DNA from: JABDQW01 sp942492025
GTDB taxonomy: Bacteria; Pseudomonadota; Gammaproteobacteria; SZUA-229
Length of the DNA stretch: 64,000 nucleotides
Assembly (NCBI GenBank): GCA_942492025.1
Contig: CALODJ010000006.1
Coordinates: 124,001-188,000 of the forward strand
Reading direction: 5' to 3'
Numbering within the stretch: the stretch's first letter is position 1; every line of letters begins with the position of its first letter. The translations under genes and the position numbers were made by a program. Shown here one piece after another: positions 43,787 to 53,517 of the stretch. The notes under the pieces were generated by a model, which was given only the letters and a program-made list of their open reading frames with translations, did no database searches and was not told where the DNA came from.

Positions 43787-44014
43787 ATGGGTATTAGTAT
43801 TTGGCAATTATTGATTGTTCTTGGCATCGTAATTCTTCTGTTCGGTACCAAGAAGTTACGTAATCTCGGCGGTGACCTCGGATCGGCAGTTAAAAGTTTC
43901 AAAGGCGCGATCAAAGAGGGTGCCGACGACACCACCATGAAGAAGGAAATCGAGCAGGATGACAGCAATGTCATCGATGCTGAAGTTGAATCCAAAGACA
44001 AAGATAAAGTCTGA
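43787..44014 (+). CDS. tatA: Sec-independent translocase subunit TatA
   Basis: TatA forms the pore-like assembly that moves folded proteins across the inner membrane. The 75-residue protein has one N-terminal transmembrane helix (WQLLIVLGIVILLF), the FGTKKLRNLGGDLG hinge and amphipathic helix, and a charged tail. GGAG lies just upstream of the ATG. It follows hisE closely, a common order in gammaproteobacteria. A 364-base non-coding insertion separates it from tatB. Confidence 0.95.
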   Translation: MGISIWQLLIVLGIVILLFGTKKLRNLGGDLGSAVKSFKGAIKEGADDTTMKKEIEQDDSNVIDAEVESKDKDKV

Positions 44015-44378
44015 GTGCCATCAGGCGCAAACCTACCTACCAGGCCCGGATATCGCCAGAAGGCGGACGCACAATGTTGTGGATTTATATAAACTTCAAT
44101 CACTTAATCAAGAACCCGTCATTAATTGTTCGGTCACGATTTGTCCGTGTGGTTTTATGAACAAGCCGGCGTCGCAGTTTGAACGATCCCCCTTGATTAA
44201 TAGCTATGGCTATCCCTGTCAAATTTATCGGGGGGCGGGCGATCGTCCGAGCGGGTTGCTCGTCACGTCCATGAGGCTCACCCCCTGCGGGGCTTGCGCG
44301 ATAAATCTTTTCCGAAGATGTATTGCCAGGTTGCCTCTAAAATCCGAATTCTTCATGCAATACCCGGGCTAGCCCTGC
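44015..44378. other. Non-coding insertion between tatA and tatB
   Basis: These 364 bases show no gene I can support, although tatA and tatB are normally adjacent. The stretch includes GC-rich short palindromic pieces (CACCCCCTGCGGGG near 44280). It ends in TTCTTCATGCAATACCCGGGCTA, a sequence that recurs in variants at about 316-345, 34985-35006 and 47378-47399. It is likely a decayed repeat element inserted in the tat operon. Transcription may still read through. Confidence 0.55.
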
Positions 44379-44723
44379 ATGTTTGATATCGGTTTCTGGG
44401 AACTGTTTCTTATCCTGATTCTGGCCTTGCTAGTCGTCGGGCCGGAACGTTTGCCTAAAGCCGCGCGTACGGCAGGCTACTGGTTTGGCAAGGCCCGTCG
44501 CTACGTTGAGGGTGTGAAGGAGGAGGTGGCGAGTGAGTTTGATGTGACGGAACTCAAGCGCATGGTTCACAACCAGGAAGTGCAGATCAACGAATTACAG
44601 AGTCAGCTCAAAGAAACGGTGTCATTTGACGATAAACCGCAGGAGACTCCTGAACCTGATTACGAAATTTTAGAGGAGGAGCCTACGCCGGCCGATGAAA
44701 AAAGCAGTAAAAAAACGGATTAG
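44379..44723 (+). CDS. tatB: Sec-independent translocase subunit TatB
   Basis: TatB with TatC forms the receptor for twin-arginine signal peptides. The 114-residue protein opens with MFDIGFWELFLILILALLVV and the VGPERLPKAART hinge, both diagnostic, followed by an amphipathic helix and an acidic tail. No good ribosome-binding site precedes the ATG, which sits 7 bases after a repeat-element end. It ends 3 bases before tatC. Confidence 0.94.
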   Translation: MFDIGFWELFLILILALLVVGPERLPKAARTAGYWFGKARRYVEGVKEEVASEFDVTELKRMVHNQEVQINELQSQLKETVSFDDKPQETPEPDYEILEEEPTPADEKSSKKTD

Positions 44724-44726
44724 ACT

Positions 44727-45608
44727 ATGTCGGTTGACAATCAGAACACAAGACAGGATATTGACGGTAAAGAACAGAGTCTGCTTGAGCACCTGATAGA
44801 GCTGCGGGATCGTCTGCTGCGCATGGTGCTCGCGGTTCTGATTCTGTTTCTGGTGCTCTTTCCTTTCTCCGAAAAGATATTCACTGTGGTTGCAGAGCCG
44901 CTACTGGCGCTGATGCCGGAAGGGACTTCAATGATCGCGACCAGCGTGACTTCACCCTTTCTGGTGCCGTTCAAGCTCGTCTTGCTGCTGGCGGTGTTGC
45001 TGGCAGTGCCTTATTTATTGCACCAGTTGTGGGCATTTGTAGCGCCCGGTTTGTACAGTCACGAGAAAAGGTTGGCGGCACCCCTGCTTATTTCCAGTGT
45101 GGTCTTGTTTTACTGCGGTATTGCCTTCGCCTATTTCGTGGTTTTTCCGTTGCTTTTTTCCTTTTTCATAACCGTCGCCCCCGACGGTGTGGCTGTGATG
45201 ACCGATATTGGCCAATATCTCGATTTTATTATCGCGATATTTTTCGCATTTGGAATCGCGTTTGAAGTGCCGGTCGCGACTTTTTTATTGATTCTGGCCG
45301 GCGCCACGACTGCCGACAGTATGGCCAAAAAACGGCCCTATATCATCGTTGGTGCCTTCGTTGTCGGCATGATGCTGACCCCCCCCGACGTTATTTCACA
45401 GTCCCTGCTGGCAGTGCCAATGTGGGCCTTGTTTGAGATCGGACTGATCATGTCACGCCTATTTATCAAAGCCAAGCCGGTCGATGAAAGCCACCCCGAC
45501 TATCAATTCCACGATGAGGGCACTGATAACCCGAATGAGGATGAAATGGACGCGATGCTCGATGAGATGGAGCGGGAAGAAAAGGAAAATCTACAAAGAC
45601 CGGACTGA
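44727..45608 (+). CDS. tatC: Sec-independent translocase subunit TatC
   Basis: TatC recognises twin-arginine signal peptides. The 293-residue protein has six predicted membrane helices. Signatures are LLEHLIELRDRLLRM at the N-terminus, FALFVAPGLYSHEK-like text (FVAPGLYSHEKRLAAP), FAFGIAFEVPVATFLL, and RPYIIVGAFVVGMMLTPPDV. An acidic tail of about 45 residues follows. AGAGGAGG-type purine runs lie upstream within tatB. Confidence 0.96.
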   Translation: MSVDNQNTRQDIDGKEQSLLEHLIELRDRLLRMVLAVLILFLVLFPFSEKIFTVVAEPLLALMPEGTSMIATSVTSPFLVPFKLVLLLAVLLAVPYLLHQLWAFVAPGLYSHEKRLAAPLLISSVVLFYCGIAFAYFVVFPLLFSFFITVAPDGVAVMTDIGQYLDFIIAIFFAFGIAFEVPVATFLLILAGATTADSMAKKRPYIIVGAFVVGMMLTPPDVISQSLLAVPMWALFEIGLIMSRLFIKAKPVDESHPDYQFHDEGTDNPNEDEMDAMLDEMEREEKENLQRPD

Positions 45609-45697
45609 AGCAGGCAAGGAGGTTTTATAAATTAAACTTCGCGTTCTTTGCGCCTTTGCAGTGAAACATCATTTATTAAATCAACCAGGCGCATCAT

Positions 45698-45745
45698 TAT
45701 GGGCTGGCTTGCATTTTGCACCGCGGCGAGAAATGCGGGCCATAA
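45698..45745. repeat. Decayed miniature-element ends
   Basis: GGCTTGCATTTTGCACC then GGCGAGAAATGCGGGCCATA resembles a worn form of the 40-bp palindrome at 218. The 206-base tatC-gpmI gap also holds ACTTCGCGTTCTTTGCGCC near 45635, similar to GCGTTCTTTGCGG near 47411. Confidence 0.5.
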
Positions 45746-45814
45746 TTAGTGTAGAATTGCGGCCCGCAACAGCGAGGCCAGGTATACCGATAAATAGCAG
45801 GAATGAGCGATTAG

Positions 45815-47353
45815 ATGGGTGAAGCCAGAAAAGTCCACCGAAAACCAACAATACTGATTATTCTTGACGGGTTTGGAGTCAATCCGAGCCGAATCAATAA
45901 CGCAGTACAAGAGGCAAACACTCCGCGCCTCGATGAATATTTTTCCCGGCACAGTCATACCACGCTAGACGCCTGCGGCACTTCCGTGGGTTTGCCTGAT
46001 GGGCAAATGGGAAATTCCGAAGTTGGACATATGACACTGGGTTGTGGTGCTGTCATGCGTCAGGATCTGGTGAGGATCAACGATGAAATAGCTAGTGGTA
46101 AATTTTTTCACAATGCAGCCCTGGTTTCAGCCGTAGAGGATGCGGCTGAACAGCGACGGCCACTTCACCTCGTCGGACTTGTTTCTGACGGCGGTGTACA
46201 CAGTCATATCGAACACCTGTTAGCGCTGATCGAATTATGCAGCCAATACAAGGTCAAGCCTGTCGTGCACATGATTACTGATGGTCGTGATACCGCGCAG
46301 ATGTCTGCCCTCGTTTACCTGCATCAGCTCGAGAGCAGGCTGGAAGATGCCAACGGTTGTATTGCGACGGTATGCGGGCGCTATTACGCAATGGATCGCG
46401 ATCACCGCTGGGACAGAACCGAGTTGGCCTGGAAAGCCATGGTTAAAGGTAAAGGTCGCAAGTCTGAAAACGCACGGTATGCCATTGAAGAAGCCTATGT
46501 GCGTGAAGAAACCGATGAATTCATCAAGCCAACCGTGCTGGATGCATGTGAACTGATTGAACCCGATGACAGTGTTATTTTCTTTAATTTCCGCAATGAC
46601 CGTCCACGCCAGCTAGCGGCAGCATTGAGTCAATCGCATTTCAGGAAGTTTAAAACGGGTAAGTTCACCGGTGCCGCGGTCACCTGTCTGACAGAATATG
46701 ATCCCAAGTTTCTGCTGCCTATCGGTTATGCGCCAGAACGACCGCAGCACACTGTTGCGTCGGTCGTCAGCCGTGCCGGATATAAACAGTTCCACTGCGC
46801 TGAAACAGAAAAATATGCACATGTGACCTATTTCTTCAATGGAGGTAAGCAGAAGCCGTTTGCAGGTGAAGAGCATGTGATGGTGCACTCACCTGATGTT
46901 GCCACCTATGACTTGAAGCCGGAAATGAGCGCAGCTGAGGTTGCTGACAAGGTAATTAAGGCACTTGAATCATACAAATACGGCTTTATTCTGGTGAATT
47001 TTGCCAACGGCGATATGGTTGGCCATACAGCAGTGCGTCATGCGGTAATCGACGCAGTCGAAGCCCTGGACAAGCATGTTGGTCGTGTACTGGATACTGC
47101 TGTGGAATCAGGTTATTCGGTCGTATTGACCGCTGATCACGGTAACTGTGACGAAATGGTCGATCCGGTTACCCAGGAACCCCATACCCAGCATACTCTT
47201 TATCCAGTGCCGTGCATGGTGATCGACGAGACCAGCTGGCATCTATTGCCCGGTGGCGACCTGAGTTCGGTCGCACCGACAGTGTTGCAGTTAATGGGCT
47301 TGCAGCAGCCTTCTGAAATGACAGGCAAAAGTCTGCTGATGAGGCCTTATTAA
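45815..47353 (+). CDS. gpmI: 2,3-bisphosphoglycerate-independent phosphoglycerate mutase
   Basis: GpmI interconverts 3- and 2-phosphoglycerate, using two manganese ions and a phosphoserine. The 512-residue product has the metal-binding opening ILIILDGFGVNP, the catalytic Ser68 in DGQMGNSEVGHM, VVHMITDGRDT, RYYAMDRDHRWDRTE, and HTAEHG-type C-terminal metal residues as VVLTADHGNCDEM. It works with the gap, pgk and pyk products encoded at the other end of the window. It faces the REC-PAS-GGDEF-EAL gene. Confidence 0.97.
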   Translation: MGEARKVHRKPTILIILDGFGVNPSRINNAVQEANTPRLDEYFSRHSHTTLDACGTSVGLPDGQMGNSEVGHMTLGCGAVMRQDLVRINDEIASGKFFHNAALVSAVEDAAEQRRPLHLVGLVSDGGVHSHIEHLLALIELCSQYKVKPVVHMITDGRDTAQMSALVYLHQLESRLEDANGCIATVCGRYYAMDRDHRWDRTELAWKAMVKGKGRKSENARYAIEEAYVREETDEFIKPTVLDACELIEPDDSVIFFNFRNDRPRQLAAALSQSHFRKFKTGKFTGAAVTCLTEYDPKFLLPIGYAPERPQHTVASVVSRAGYKQFHCAETEKYAHVTYFFNGGKQKPFAGEEHVMVHSPDVATYDLKPEMSAAEVADKVIKALESYKYGFILVNFANGDMVGHTAVRHAVIDAVEALDKHVGRVLDTAVESGYSVVLTADHGNCDEMVDPVTQEPHTQHTLYPVPCMVIDETSWHLLPGGDLSSVAPTVLQLMGLQQPSEMTGKSLLMRPY

Positions 47354-47439
47354 CCAGCTTGCCCATAAAATCCAGATCCTTCATGCAACAGCGGACTAGC
47401 TTCATACTGTTTGCGTTCTTTGCGGATAATACTCCCGGG

Positions 47440-49620
47440 CTAATGCGTGCGGTGGCGACCGCCGTGCAGGCCTGAGTTCGAGTCTGGCACGGCATAGGGC
47501 TCTTGTATGAGAAGTTGAACAACCACATCAGAAGGCAATGGTTTACAAAACAGAAATCCCTGTGCTTCATTACAGTCAATTTCCTGCAGATAATCCAGTT
47601 GCTGCTGGGTCTCAACGCCTTCGGCGATGACATTCAGGTTCAGGCCCTTGACCATCGCAACAATAGTGTTGACGATAGACTTGCCCCTCTGCTTCATGTT
47701 CACTTCCTTGATAAATGTGCGGTCTATTTTTAATGTGTGTATCGGCAGTTTGTGTAAGTAGCTCAATGATGAATAACCGGTGCCGAAATCATCAATGGCT
47801 ATGTATACACCTCGTTTGCTGATGTTTTTTAGTTTGTGAATGATGCTATCCATATCACTCATGATCGTATTTTCAGTGATTTCGATTTCAAGGCAGTGGC
47901 CCGGAATGCCATAATCTCTTAGAATGTTGGATACGTATTTAACAATATTTTTCTCGGCAAGCTGGCGGGCAGACATATTGATCGACATGCGTATTTCCGG
48001 AAGACCCGCATCCCGCCATCTTTTGAGTTCAGCGCATGCGTTGCGTAGAACCCAGTGACCAATGTCAACAATCATGCCTGTCTCTTCGGCGAAAGGTATA
48101 AACTCTGCAGGTGTCATCAGCCCATGTTCAGGATGATTCCAGCGCAACAGTGCCTCAGCACCAACAATTTCACCCGATTTGATATTGATTTGCGGTTGAT
48201 AGACTAATTGAAATTCACCATTTTCCAGTGCCTTGTGGATGCCCGTTTCCAAAGAAAGATTCTGGAAATACGGTGTTGTCATATCAGTGCTGTAAAACTT
48301 GAAATTATTCTTACCAGTGTCCTTAACATGATACATGGCGACATCGGCGTGTTTGATCAATGTATCCATGTCAGTACCATCGCGCGGGTAAATCGATATG
48401 CCGATACTGGCGCTGACATAGAGTTCGTTGCCATTGATGATGAATGGTTCTTTTAATACATCGTTAATTTTTTGAGCAATCTTGCTGATATCTTCCTTGC
48501 CGTTACCGATTTTTGGTAATAAAAGTGTAAATTCATCGCCGCCGAAACGAGCCAGTGTGTCGCCTTCGCGCACACAGCTCTTTAGTCGTGTGCTAACCTG
48601 CTGTAACAGTTCATCACCAATAACGTGTCCAAGCGAGTCATTGATATTCTTGAAGCGGTCGAGATCGAGGAACATCACGGCCAGCATCTCGTTTTCACGT
48701 TTTGCCTGAGATATCGCTAGGCCAAGGCGGTCTTTGAGTAACGCGCGATTCGGCAAGGCAGTTAGCAGGTCGTGGTAGGCCTGAAAATTGATGGTCTCTT
48801 CCGCTATTTTCCGTTCAGTTATATCACGCGCCACCCCATAGGTACCCATGTAGGTTTTTTTTCTCGAATTATTCTCATTTTTATACATACCTACCGAGCT
48901 GATTTCAATTGGCAGTGTGTGTGGGTCAAACAACTGCTTTGAGCCTTCATCTTTATATTTCAGATGCAACTCTACATTGCGCGATGCGCGGTCGCCTATG
49001 CGGCGTTCATTGAAGACATAGCGGGCGGTCTCGATATCTCTATGATGTACCAGGTATGAATAATGTTTACCGATGAGCTCCTGGGCGCTGTAACCGAGTA
49101 GCGTTTCGATGCGCTCATTGATGAAAGTGAAATGTCCATCCCGATCGAGTATATAAATGATATCTGGTGATGTATTTACCAGGTACCTATGTAGCCGCTC
49201 GGACTCACGTAACTGGTCCTGAATCAGGGTGTTTTGTTTTTGTAGATGAATTTCATTGAGAGCATTGTTGATTGTAATCATCAACTCGTCTGTGGCATAA
49301 GGTTTGCGCAGAAAGTCATAGGCGCCCTGGGAGGATGCATCTCTGGCAGTTTCAAAAGATGTCTCACCGCTGACAACAATGACCGATGCGTTCATCTGCT
49401 CTTGCTTGATATGGCGCATAACATCATAGCCGTTGACGTAGGGCATTTGCAGATCAAGCAATACCAGATCGTATTCCTTTTGGTCGAGGCAGACAATTGC
49501 TTCGCGACCACCGATAGCAGTATCGCTGTCTATGCCGCGTATTGCAAGCAAGTCTCTGAGGCTCTTCAGGACAATGGGATCATCGTCGACAATGAGAATA
49601 TTCTGTTCATTATATCGCAT
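47440..49620 (-). CDS. REC-PAS-GGDEF-EAL response regulator (c-di-GMP turnover)
   Basis: The 726-residue protein has a receiver domain (about 5-125; ILIVDDDPI and LVLLDLQMPYVNG with the phosphorylated Asp), a PAS domain (about 145-275), GGDEF (about 290-455; RFGGDEFTLLL preceded by the inhibitory site REGD) and EAL (about 470-710; GAEALLRWNHP, AIDDFGTGYSSLSYLHKLP). All signatures are intact. The gene lies 76 bases downstream of the HDOD histidine kinase on the same strand, so that kinase is the likely phosphodonor (inference). Confidence 0.93.
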   Translation of the reverse strand: MRYNEQNILIVDDDPIVLKSLRDLLAIRGIDSDTAIGGREAIVCLDQKEYDLVLLDLQMPYVNGYDVMRHIKQEQMNASVIVVSGETSFETARDASSQGAYDFLRKPYATDELMITINNALNEIHLQKQNTLIQDQLRESERLHRYLVNTSPDIIYILDRDGHFTFINERIETLLGYSAQELIGKHYSYLVHHRDIETARYVFNERRIGDRASRNVELHLKYKDEGSKQLFDPHTLPIEISSVGMYKNENNSRKKTYMGTYGVARDITERKIAEETINFQAYHDLLTALPNRALLKDRLGLAISQAKRENEMLAVMFLDLDRFKNINDSLGHVIGDELLQQVSTRLKSCVREGDTLARFGGDEFTLLLPKIGNGKEDISKIAQKINDVLKEPFIINGNELYVSASIGISIYPRDGTDMDTLIKHADVAMYHVKDTGKNNFKFYSTDMTTPYFQNLSLETGIHKALENGEFQLVYQPQINIKSGEIVGAEALLRWNHPEHGLMTPAEFIPFAEETGMIVDIGHWVLRNACAELKRWRDAGLPEIRMSINMSARQLAEKNIVKYVSNILRDYGIPGHCLEIEITENTIMSDMDSIIHKLKNISKRGVYIAIDDFGTGYSSLSYLHKLPIHTLKIDRTFIKEVNMKQRGKSIVNTIVAMVKGLNLNVIAEGVETQQQLDYLQEIDCNEAQGFLFCKPLPSDVVVQLLIQEPYAVPDSNSGLHGGRHRTH

Positions 49621-49696
49621 TTTTATTTACTCTCTAGTGCAAACGCGCCCCGGTATTTGAGAGACTAAATAGCAGCAAACACCAGAATAAGCGCGT

Positions 49697-51871
49697 TTAT
49701 TCTTGTATATTTCGCGGCAGGAGAATATGAAAACTCGTGCCTCTATCGCTGCTCCTGCAGCTGATAGAGCCGTGCAGTTCATTGACAAGATTTTTGACAA
49801 TTGTAAGCCCCAGGCCTGCATGCCCTTCACCTTTTGTTGTTGTTACTGGTGAGAACAAATCTGGCCAAATCTCGGCAGGAATACCCGGCCCGTTGTCGGC
49901 AACACACATTTCAAAGTGTGCTTTTCCATCGACATTCACTTGATCCTGAGTGTAGACCATAATCTGGCCTTCTGCAGGAAGTGCTTCAACAGCATTTTTT
50001 ACCAGGTTGGTATATATCTGTTTAAGTGCGTCAGCGTTGGTCATCATCGCTGGCATGCTGTCATCGAGATTTAGACTGACATCAATATTGTGCGCACCAA
50101 GCAAGGAGGTCTGAAACATGTGCGATAAATCAGCTATCAGCCCATTGATATCAACGGCAACGGTGTCACTGGTGTCGAATTCAACGGCAGAGGGTTGCGA
50201 GAGGTTTTCAAGAATAGTGCTGATGCGGTGTATCTCACCTCTGATAGTCGCCAGATCCTGCTGAGCCGGATCATCACCTTCAAGCTGGATGCCAAGTATT
50301 TCCAGATAGTTATTGATGATACTCAAGGGGTTACGCACCTCGTGTATGACTTCCCTTGCCCGGGTTTTCAGTATTTTTTCAGGATCAATTCCATTGTGAT
50401 TCTCATGCGTATCGCGAAACTCGGCAAGTGAGGTACTGATTGTGTTGGCCATTTCATCGGCAAAGCGTTTTAACAGGCCCTGCTGATTCAATAAAGCAGG
50501 TAATTGAGCTTCGTCGATGCCTAGCAACAGTGTGCCTATAGCTGCGTTGTGAACGATTAATGGCATGCAATACAGACCTTCCTTATTGTTCAGGTCGGTC
50601 AACTGGTAATCGAGGATGGACAGGTCATTCTTATTTGACTCGAATGAATTGATAGGGCGCATCTCCAGCAAGGCGTCAGTCACAATGCTGCGCCCTGGTT
50701 CGAGTGGAATGCTTATGTGTTTAAGGTGGGGGTCGTTTTCAATTGAAGATGATGCCTGTAGTTTGTCATCAGCGGCGTCATACAGAAAAAGTATACAGTC
50801 ATTGATGCCAAACAGTATTGAAATATTCTGTTGTAATGCTTTCCATAAGGCTCGCTTGCCCTCTATGCGTGAAAGATGCTGGTGAACGCCGTCAAGCATT
50901 GTAATATTGCGAATTTGCTCAGCAAGTTGGACCTGTTTGAGCTGGTCATTGGCCAGTATTTTCTCGGTTGTATCGTCATCAATATCATCACCACATAATT
51001 CAATCTGGTATTTCTCGGCGATTTTTCCGATTCTCACCTTGCAGTTCTCAAATATAGTTTCTATGAGTCCTTGGGAGAGTCCGAACAACTGTTCGGCCGC
51101 GTTTTGTGCATTTTCAGGATTGTCTTTTGACTGGTCATTACTCAGCCGGCTGGCCAGGTTGATAATTTTGACTAACGGATGGGCATCCAGGATTTTCGCT
51201 GTGGGTTCGTGGTGATACATGATGGCGTCGGCGAGGAAAGGATGGTCATTACGCAATATGAATAGGTGTGCCCTCACATGGTTGTGAGTGGTATCCAGCT
51301 GCTCGCTTTCCACCGCATGTACATGTTCACCTTCGCTGAGGTTGGTAAATGCGGAGGTGTATTTATCCGGGTAGGGGGCCTCCATGGCAAGCTGACCAGC
51401 GTCGTGCAACAGACTCGCCAACCACGCTTCGTCGGGATGTTCGTAGTTTGTGTATTGTGCGAGTTGCTCGGCAATACAGCCGCAAAATATAGCATGGTAC
51501 CAATGTTGCTTGAGAAACTCAGTCCGTTGCTGATTACTGCGCGTAAAAAACTGCTGTGCAGCTGAAGTGATGGCAATGCTTTTGATAGCATTGATGCCCA
51601 GATGGGTCAGCAGCTTCTCGAGGTTATCTGCGCTTGAGCATTCATGGCCGCAGGCGCAAATAACTTTCACGCAGAGTGCGGGGTCGTTTTGTATGATGTT
51701 GGCCAATTTGTCGAATGAAACGTTCTCATCCTGGCAGGTTTCGAGCAGGTGCAGCAAAACATGCGGTAACGTAAGTAGCCTGTGAGCATCCGTCTTCTGA
51801 AGGAGTTGTATTGCTTTTTTCTGCATTGGGCTGGTATTGTTTTGTTGCGCACTTAAACCCGGAAATATCAA
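49697..51871 (-). CDS. HDOD-GAF-histidine kinase hybrid
   Basis: The 724-residue protein joins an N-terminal HDOD domain (about 25-285, with LASLLHDAGQLAME), a GAF-like domain (about 330-475) and a histidine kinase. The phosphorylated histidine is in AREVIHEVRNPLSIINNYLE. The ATPase part shows NLVKNAVEALP (N box), VADNGPGIP (G1) and GHAGLGLTIVKNLV (G2). No membrane segment is seen, so it senses a cytosolic cue. The fusion of HDOD to a kinase is less common than HDOD alone. An internal Met at residue 16 may be the true start. It is upstream of the REC-PAS-GGDEF-EAL gene. Confidence 0.9.
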   Translation of the reverse strand: MIFPGLSAQQNNTSPMQKKAIQLLQKTDAHRLLTLPHVLLHLLETCQDENVSFDKLANIIQNDPALCVKVICACGHECSSADNLEKLLTHLGINAIKSIAITSAAQQFFTRSNQQRTEFLKQHWYHAIFCGCIAEQLAQYTNYEHPDEAWLASLLHDAGQLAMEAPYPDKYTSAFTNLSEGEHVHAVESEQLDTTHNHVRAHLFILRNDHPFLADAIMYHHEPTAKILDAHPLVKIINLASRLSNDQSKDNPENAQNAAEQLFGLSQGLIETIFENCKVRIGKIAEKYQIELCGDDIDDDTTEKILANDQLKQVQLAEQIRNITMLDGVHQHLSRIEGKRALWKALQQNISILFGINDCILFLYDAADDKLQASSSIENDPHLKHISIPLEPGRSIVTDALLEMRPINSFESNKNDLSILDYQLTDLNNKEGLYCMPLIVHNAAIGTLLLGIDEAQLPALLNQQGLLKRFADEMANTISTSLAEFRDTHENHNGIDPEKILKTRAREVIHEVRNPLSIINNYLEILGIQLEGDDPAQQDLATIRGEIHRISTILENLSQPSAVEFDTSDTVAVDINGLIADLSHMFQTSLLGAHNIDVSLNLDDSMPAMMTNADALKQIYTNLVKNAVEALPAEGQIMVYTQDQVNVDGKAHFEMCVADNGPGIPAEIWPDLFSPVTTTKGEGHAGLGLTIVKNLVNELHGSISCRSSDRGTSFHILLPRNIQE

Positions 51872-52668
51872 TTTCCGAGTCAGATGTGGTTATCTGTATT
51901 CTAACGGGTCTGGAAGAACCGCATTTTTACTATTCGATTTTGAACATGCAAGAATCACATTTATTTCTATGGGTAATAAATTCAATAGCTTGCGAATCAT
52001 TTGCATTTCAAGCTGATGGATTGTATTGGTCGACCGAAAAAACGCGATGATTTATATCGTTATACACTGAATCCGCAGTGGCATATTAACGCCTGAAGCA
52101 TTGAAATAATACGTTTTAAGGCAGAAAATGACAGTTGCGTGTAATTTCAGCGGTTTCTCAATTGAGTGAGAGATGATGATAGCAGGTTTGTTGTGTTTTT
52201 CATCGGCGAAATCCACAGCTGGTAAACGAGTGATAAATCAGAACAAGGGTCAGTGGATACCCAGCAGCTTTTCATCAAGGTGTGGGTCTCTAACCATTCG
52301 TTGACACAGTCAAGATGAATGACTTTGATTTGCGTCCCATCTGTCCTGGCGGCTTTGGTGCCATAACACAGCAGGTGGAGGTGGATGGGGGTCGGCATGA
52401 TCGGGATTTTTTCTGATACCTTGTTATTGCAACTGTGCTGAGATTTTCGCCCAGCATTTTATGAGAGCGCTGGCCTGGACGACTGGCCAGCGTTGAATGA
52501 ATATACAGCGTGGCTGTAGCTGACTCGGGTGCTTCAGCTATAGGCTTACTGTTGGACTGGCGCGTGTCAATATGATACATAGCGATGCAAGCAAGTGATG
52601 ACAGTCTCAATTCGATAAAGCGAATTGAGATGAGACACTTAAACATGTGGTAATGGTAGGAGGGTAAA
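51872..52668. other. 797-base intergenic region without a recognisable gene
   Basis: Two overlapping minus-strand frames (52147-52398, 52290-52646) exist but have no ribosome-binding site and no protein-like character. CGCTGGCC and GGCCAGCG form an 8-bp hairpin with a 9-base loop at 52468-52492. The stretch is AT-rich near the kinase start, where its promoter should lie. AGGAGGG at 52658-52664 is the ribosome-binding site of the next gene. Confidence 0.5.
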
Positions 52669-53517
52669 TTGAAAATGATACTTCAACTTAAAACTTGGCT
52701 TTTCATGGCCTTTATTTATACAGTCGTTTCCACAGCACATGCCTACACTGACGATGATCTGGGTTACTCAATAGACATAGATGATGGCTATAAGGTCAGC
52801 AGAATGTATGGCATGACTATGTTTGAATCAAATGACAGTGACAATGTTGTCATCATCAAGAATTGGCCGGACCTCACACTGGAGATGGCGGAAGAGTACT
52901 TGTTGAGTGGCTATCAGAACGAGACCATGGCCATTGTTACAACCGGTGATATAAAGCAGCAAAAAGTAGAGAATGGCTCTGGCCTGCTGGTTGATGTGCT
53001 GGGAATATTTGAGCGCAAGCTGATGAGAGGACTGGCGGCGGGTTTCATCGGTGACAATGGACAGGGTATGCTGGTGCTGGTTTCTGCGGCAGATGCAGAC
53101 TGGGACGCGTTCGAATCTGAGGCAAGAAAAATTGCGACCAGCGTCAAGTTCAACGAACCCCTTGCCGGCCCGGATGCTCATGATTGGTACTTGATGTTGG
53201 CAGGAACAAGGTTGTCATTGCGTTTCGCATCCAACGACGAAAGACGCAGGGAAGATCTCTATTTCTGCAGCGATGGCAGTTTCGTACACCGGTTATCCAC
53301 CTCTGCTATGAAGGATTCAGAATCAGGGTCTGCATTCGGGTTTTCCACAAAAACCGGATCGGGTTCCTGGAAAGTTGTCGATGGGAACGTCGGCAGCCGC
53401 TTGATGTTGCTTTACAGTGATGGAAGCGAGGAATCTGCGATAATCGAAGAGAGAGACGGTCGAGCATATCTGGATGGACGAAGATACGCCATAATGAGAA
53501 ATAATCGTTGCAGATGA
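52669..53517 (+). CDS. Secreted protein of unknown function
   Basis: The 282-residue protein has a signal peptide (FMAFIYTVVSTAHA). The mature part appears to have two domains. The first (about 28-165) has DLGYSIDIDDGYKVS and ARKIATSVKFNEPLAG, reminiscent of small periplasmic PsbP/DcrB-like folds. The second (about 170-282) opens with DWYLMLAGTRLSLRF and contains YFCSDGSFVHR and GSGSWKVVDGN, like beta-barrel stress or lipocalin-type domains. These comparisons are impressions only. TTG 52669 fits the AGGAGGG spacing best; ATG 52675 is the alternative. It is monocistronic, with a hairpin after it. Confidence 0.75.
   Translation: MKMILQLKTWLFMAFIYTVVSTAHAYTDDDLGYSIDIDDGYKVSRMYGMTMFESNDSDNVVIIKNWPDLTLEMAEEYLLSGYQNETMAIVTTGDIKQQKVENGSGLLVDVLGIFERKLMRGLAAGFIGDNGQGMLVLVSAADADWDAFESEARKIATSVKFNEPLAGPDAHDWYLMLAGTRLSLRFASNDERRREDLYFCSDGSFVHRLSTSAMKDSESGSAFGFSTKTGSGSWKVVDGNVGSRLMLLYSDGSEESAIIEERDGRAYLDGRRYAIMRNNRCR

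Noticed and set aside
52147..52646. Two overlapping minus-strand frames in the 797-base gap, considered as a decayed transposase
   Set aside because: No recognisable catalytic motif, no flanking inverted repeats and no start signal.
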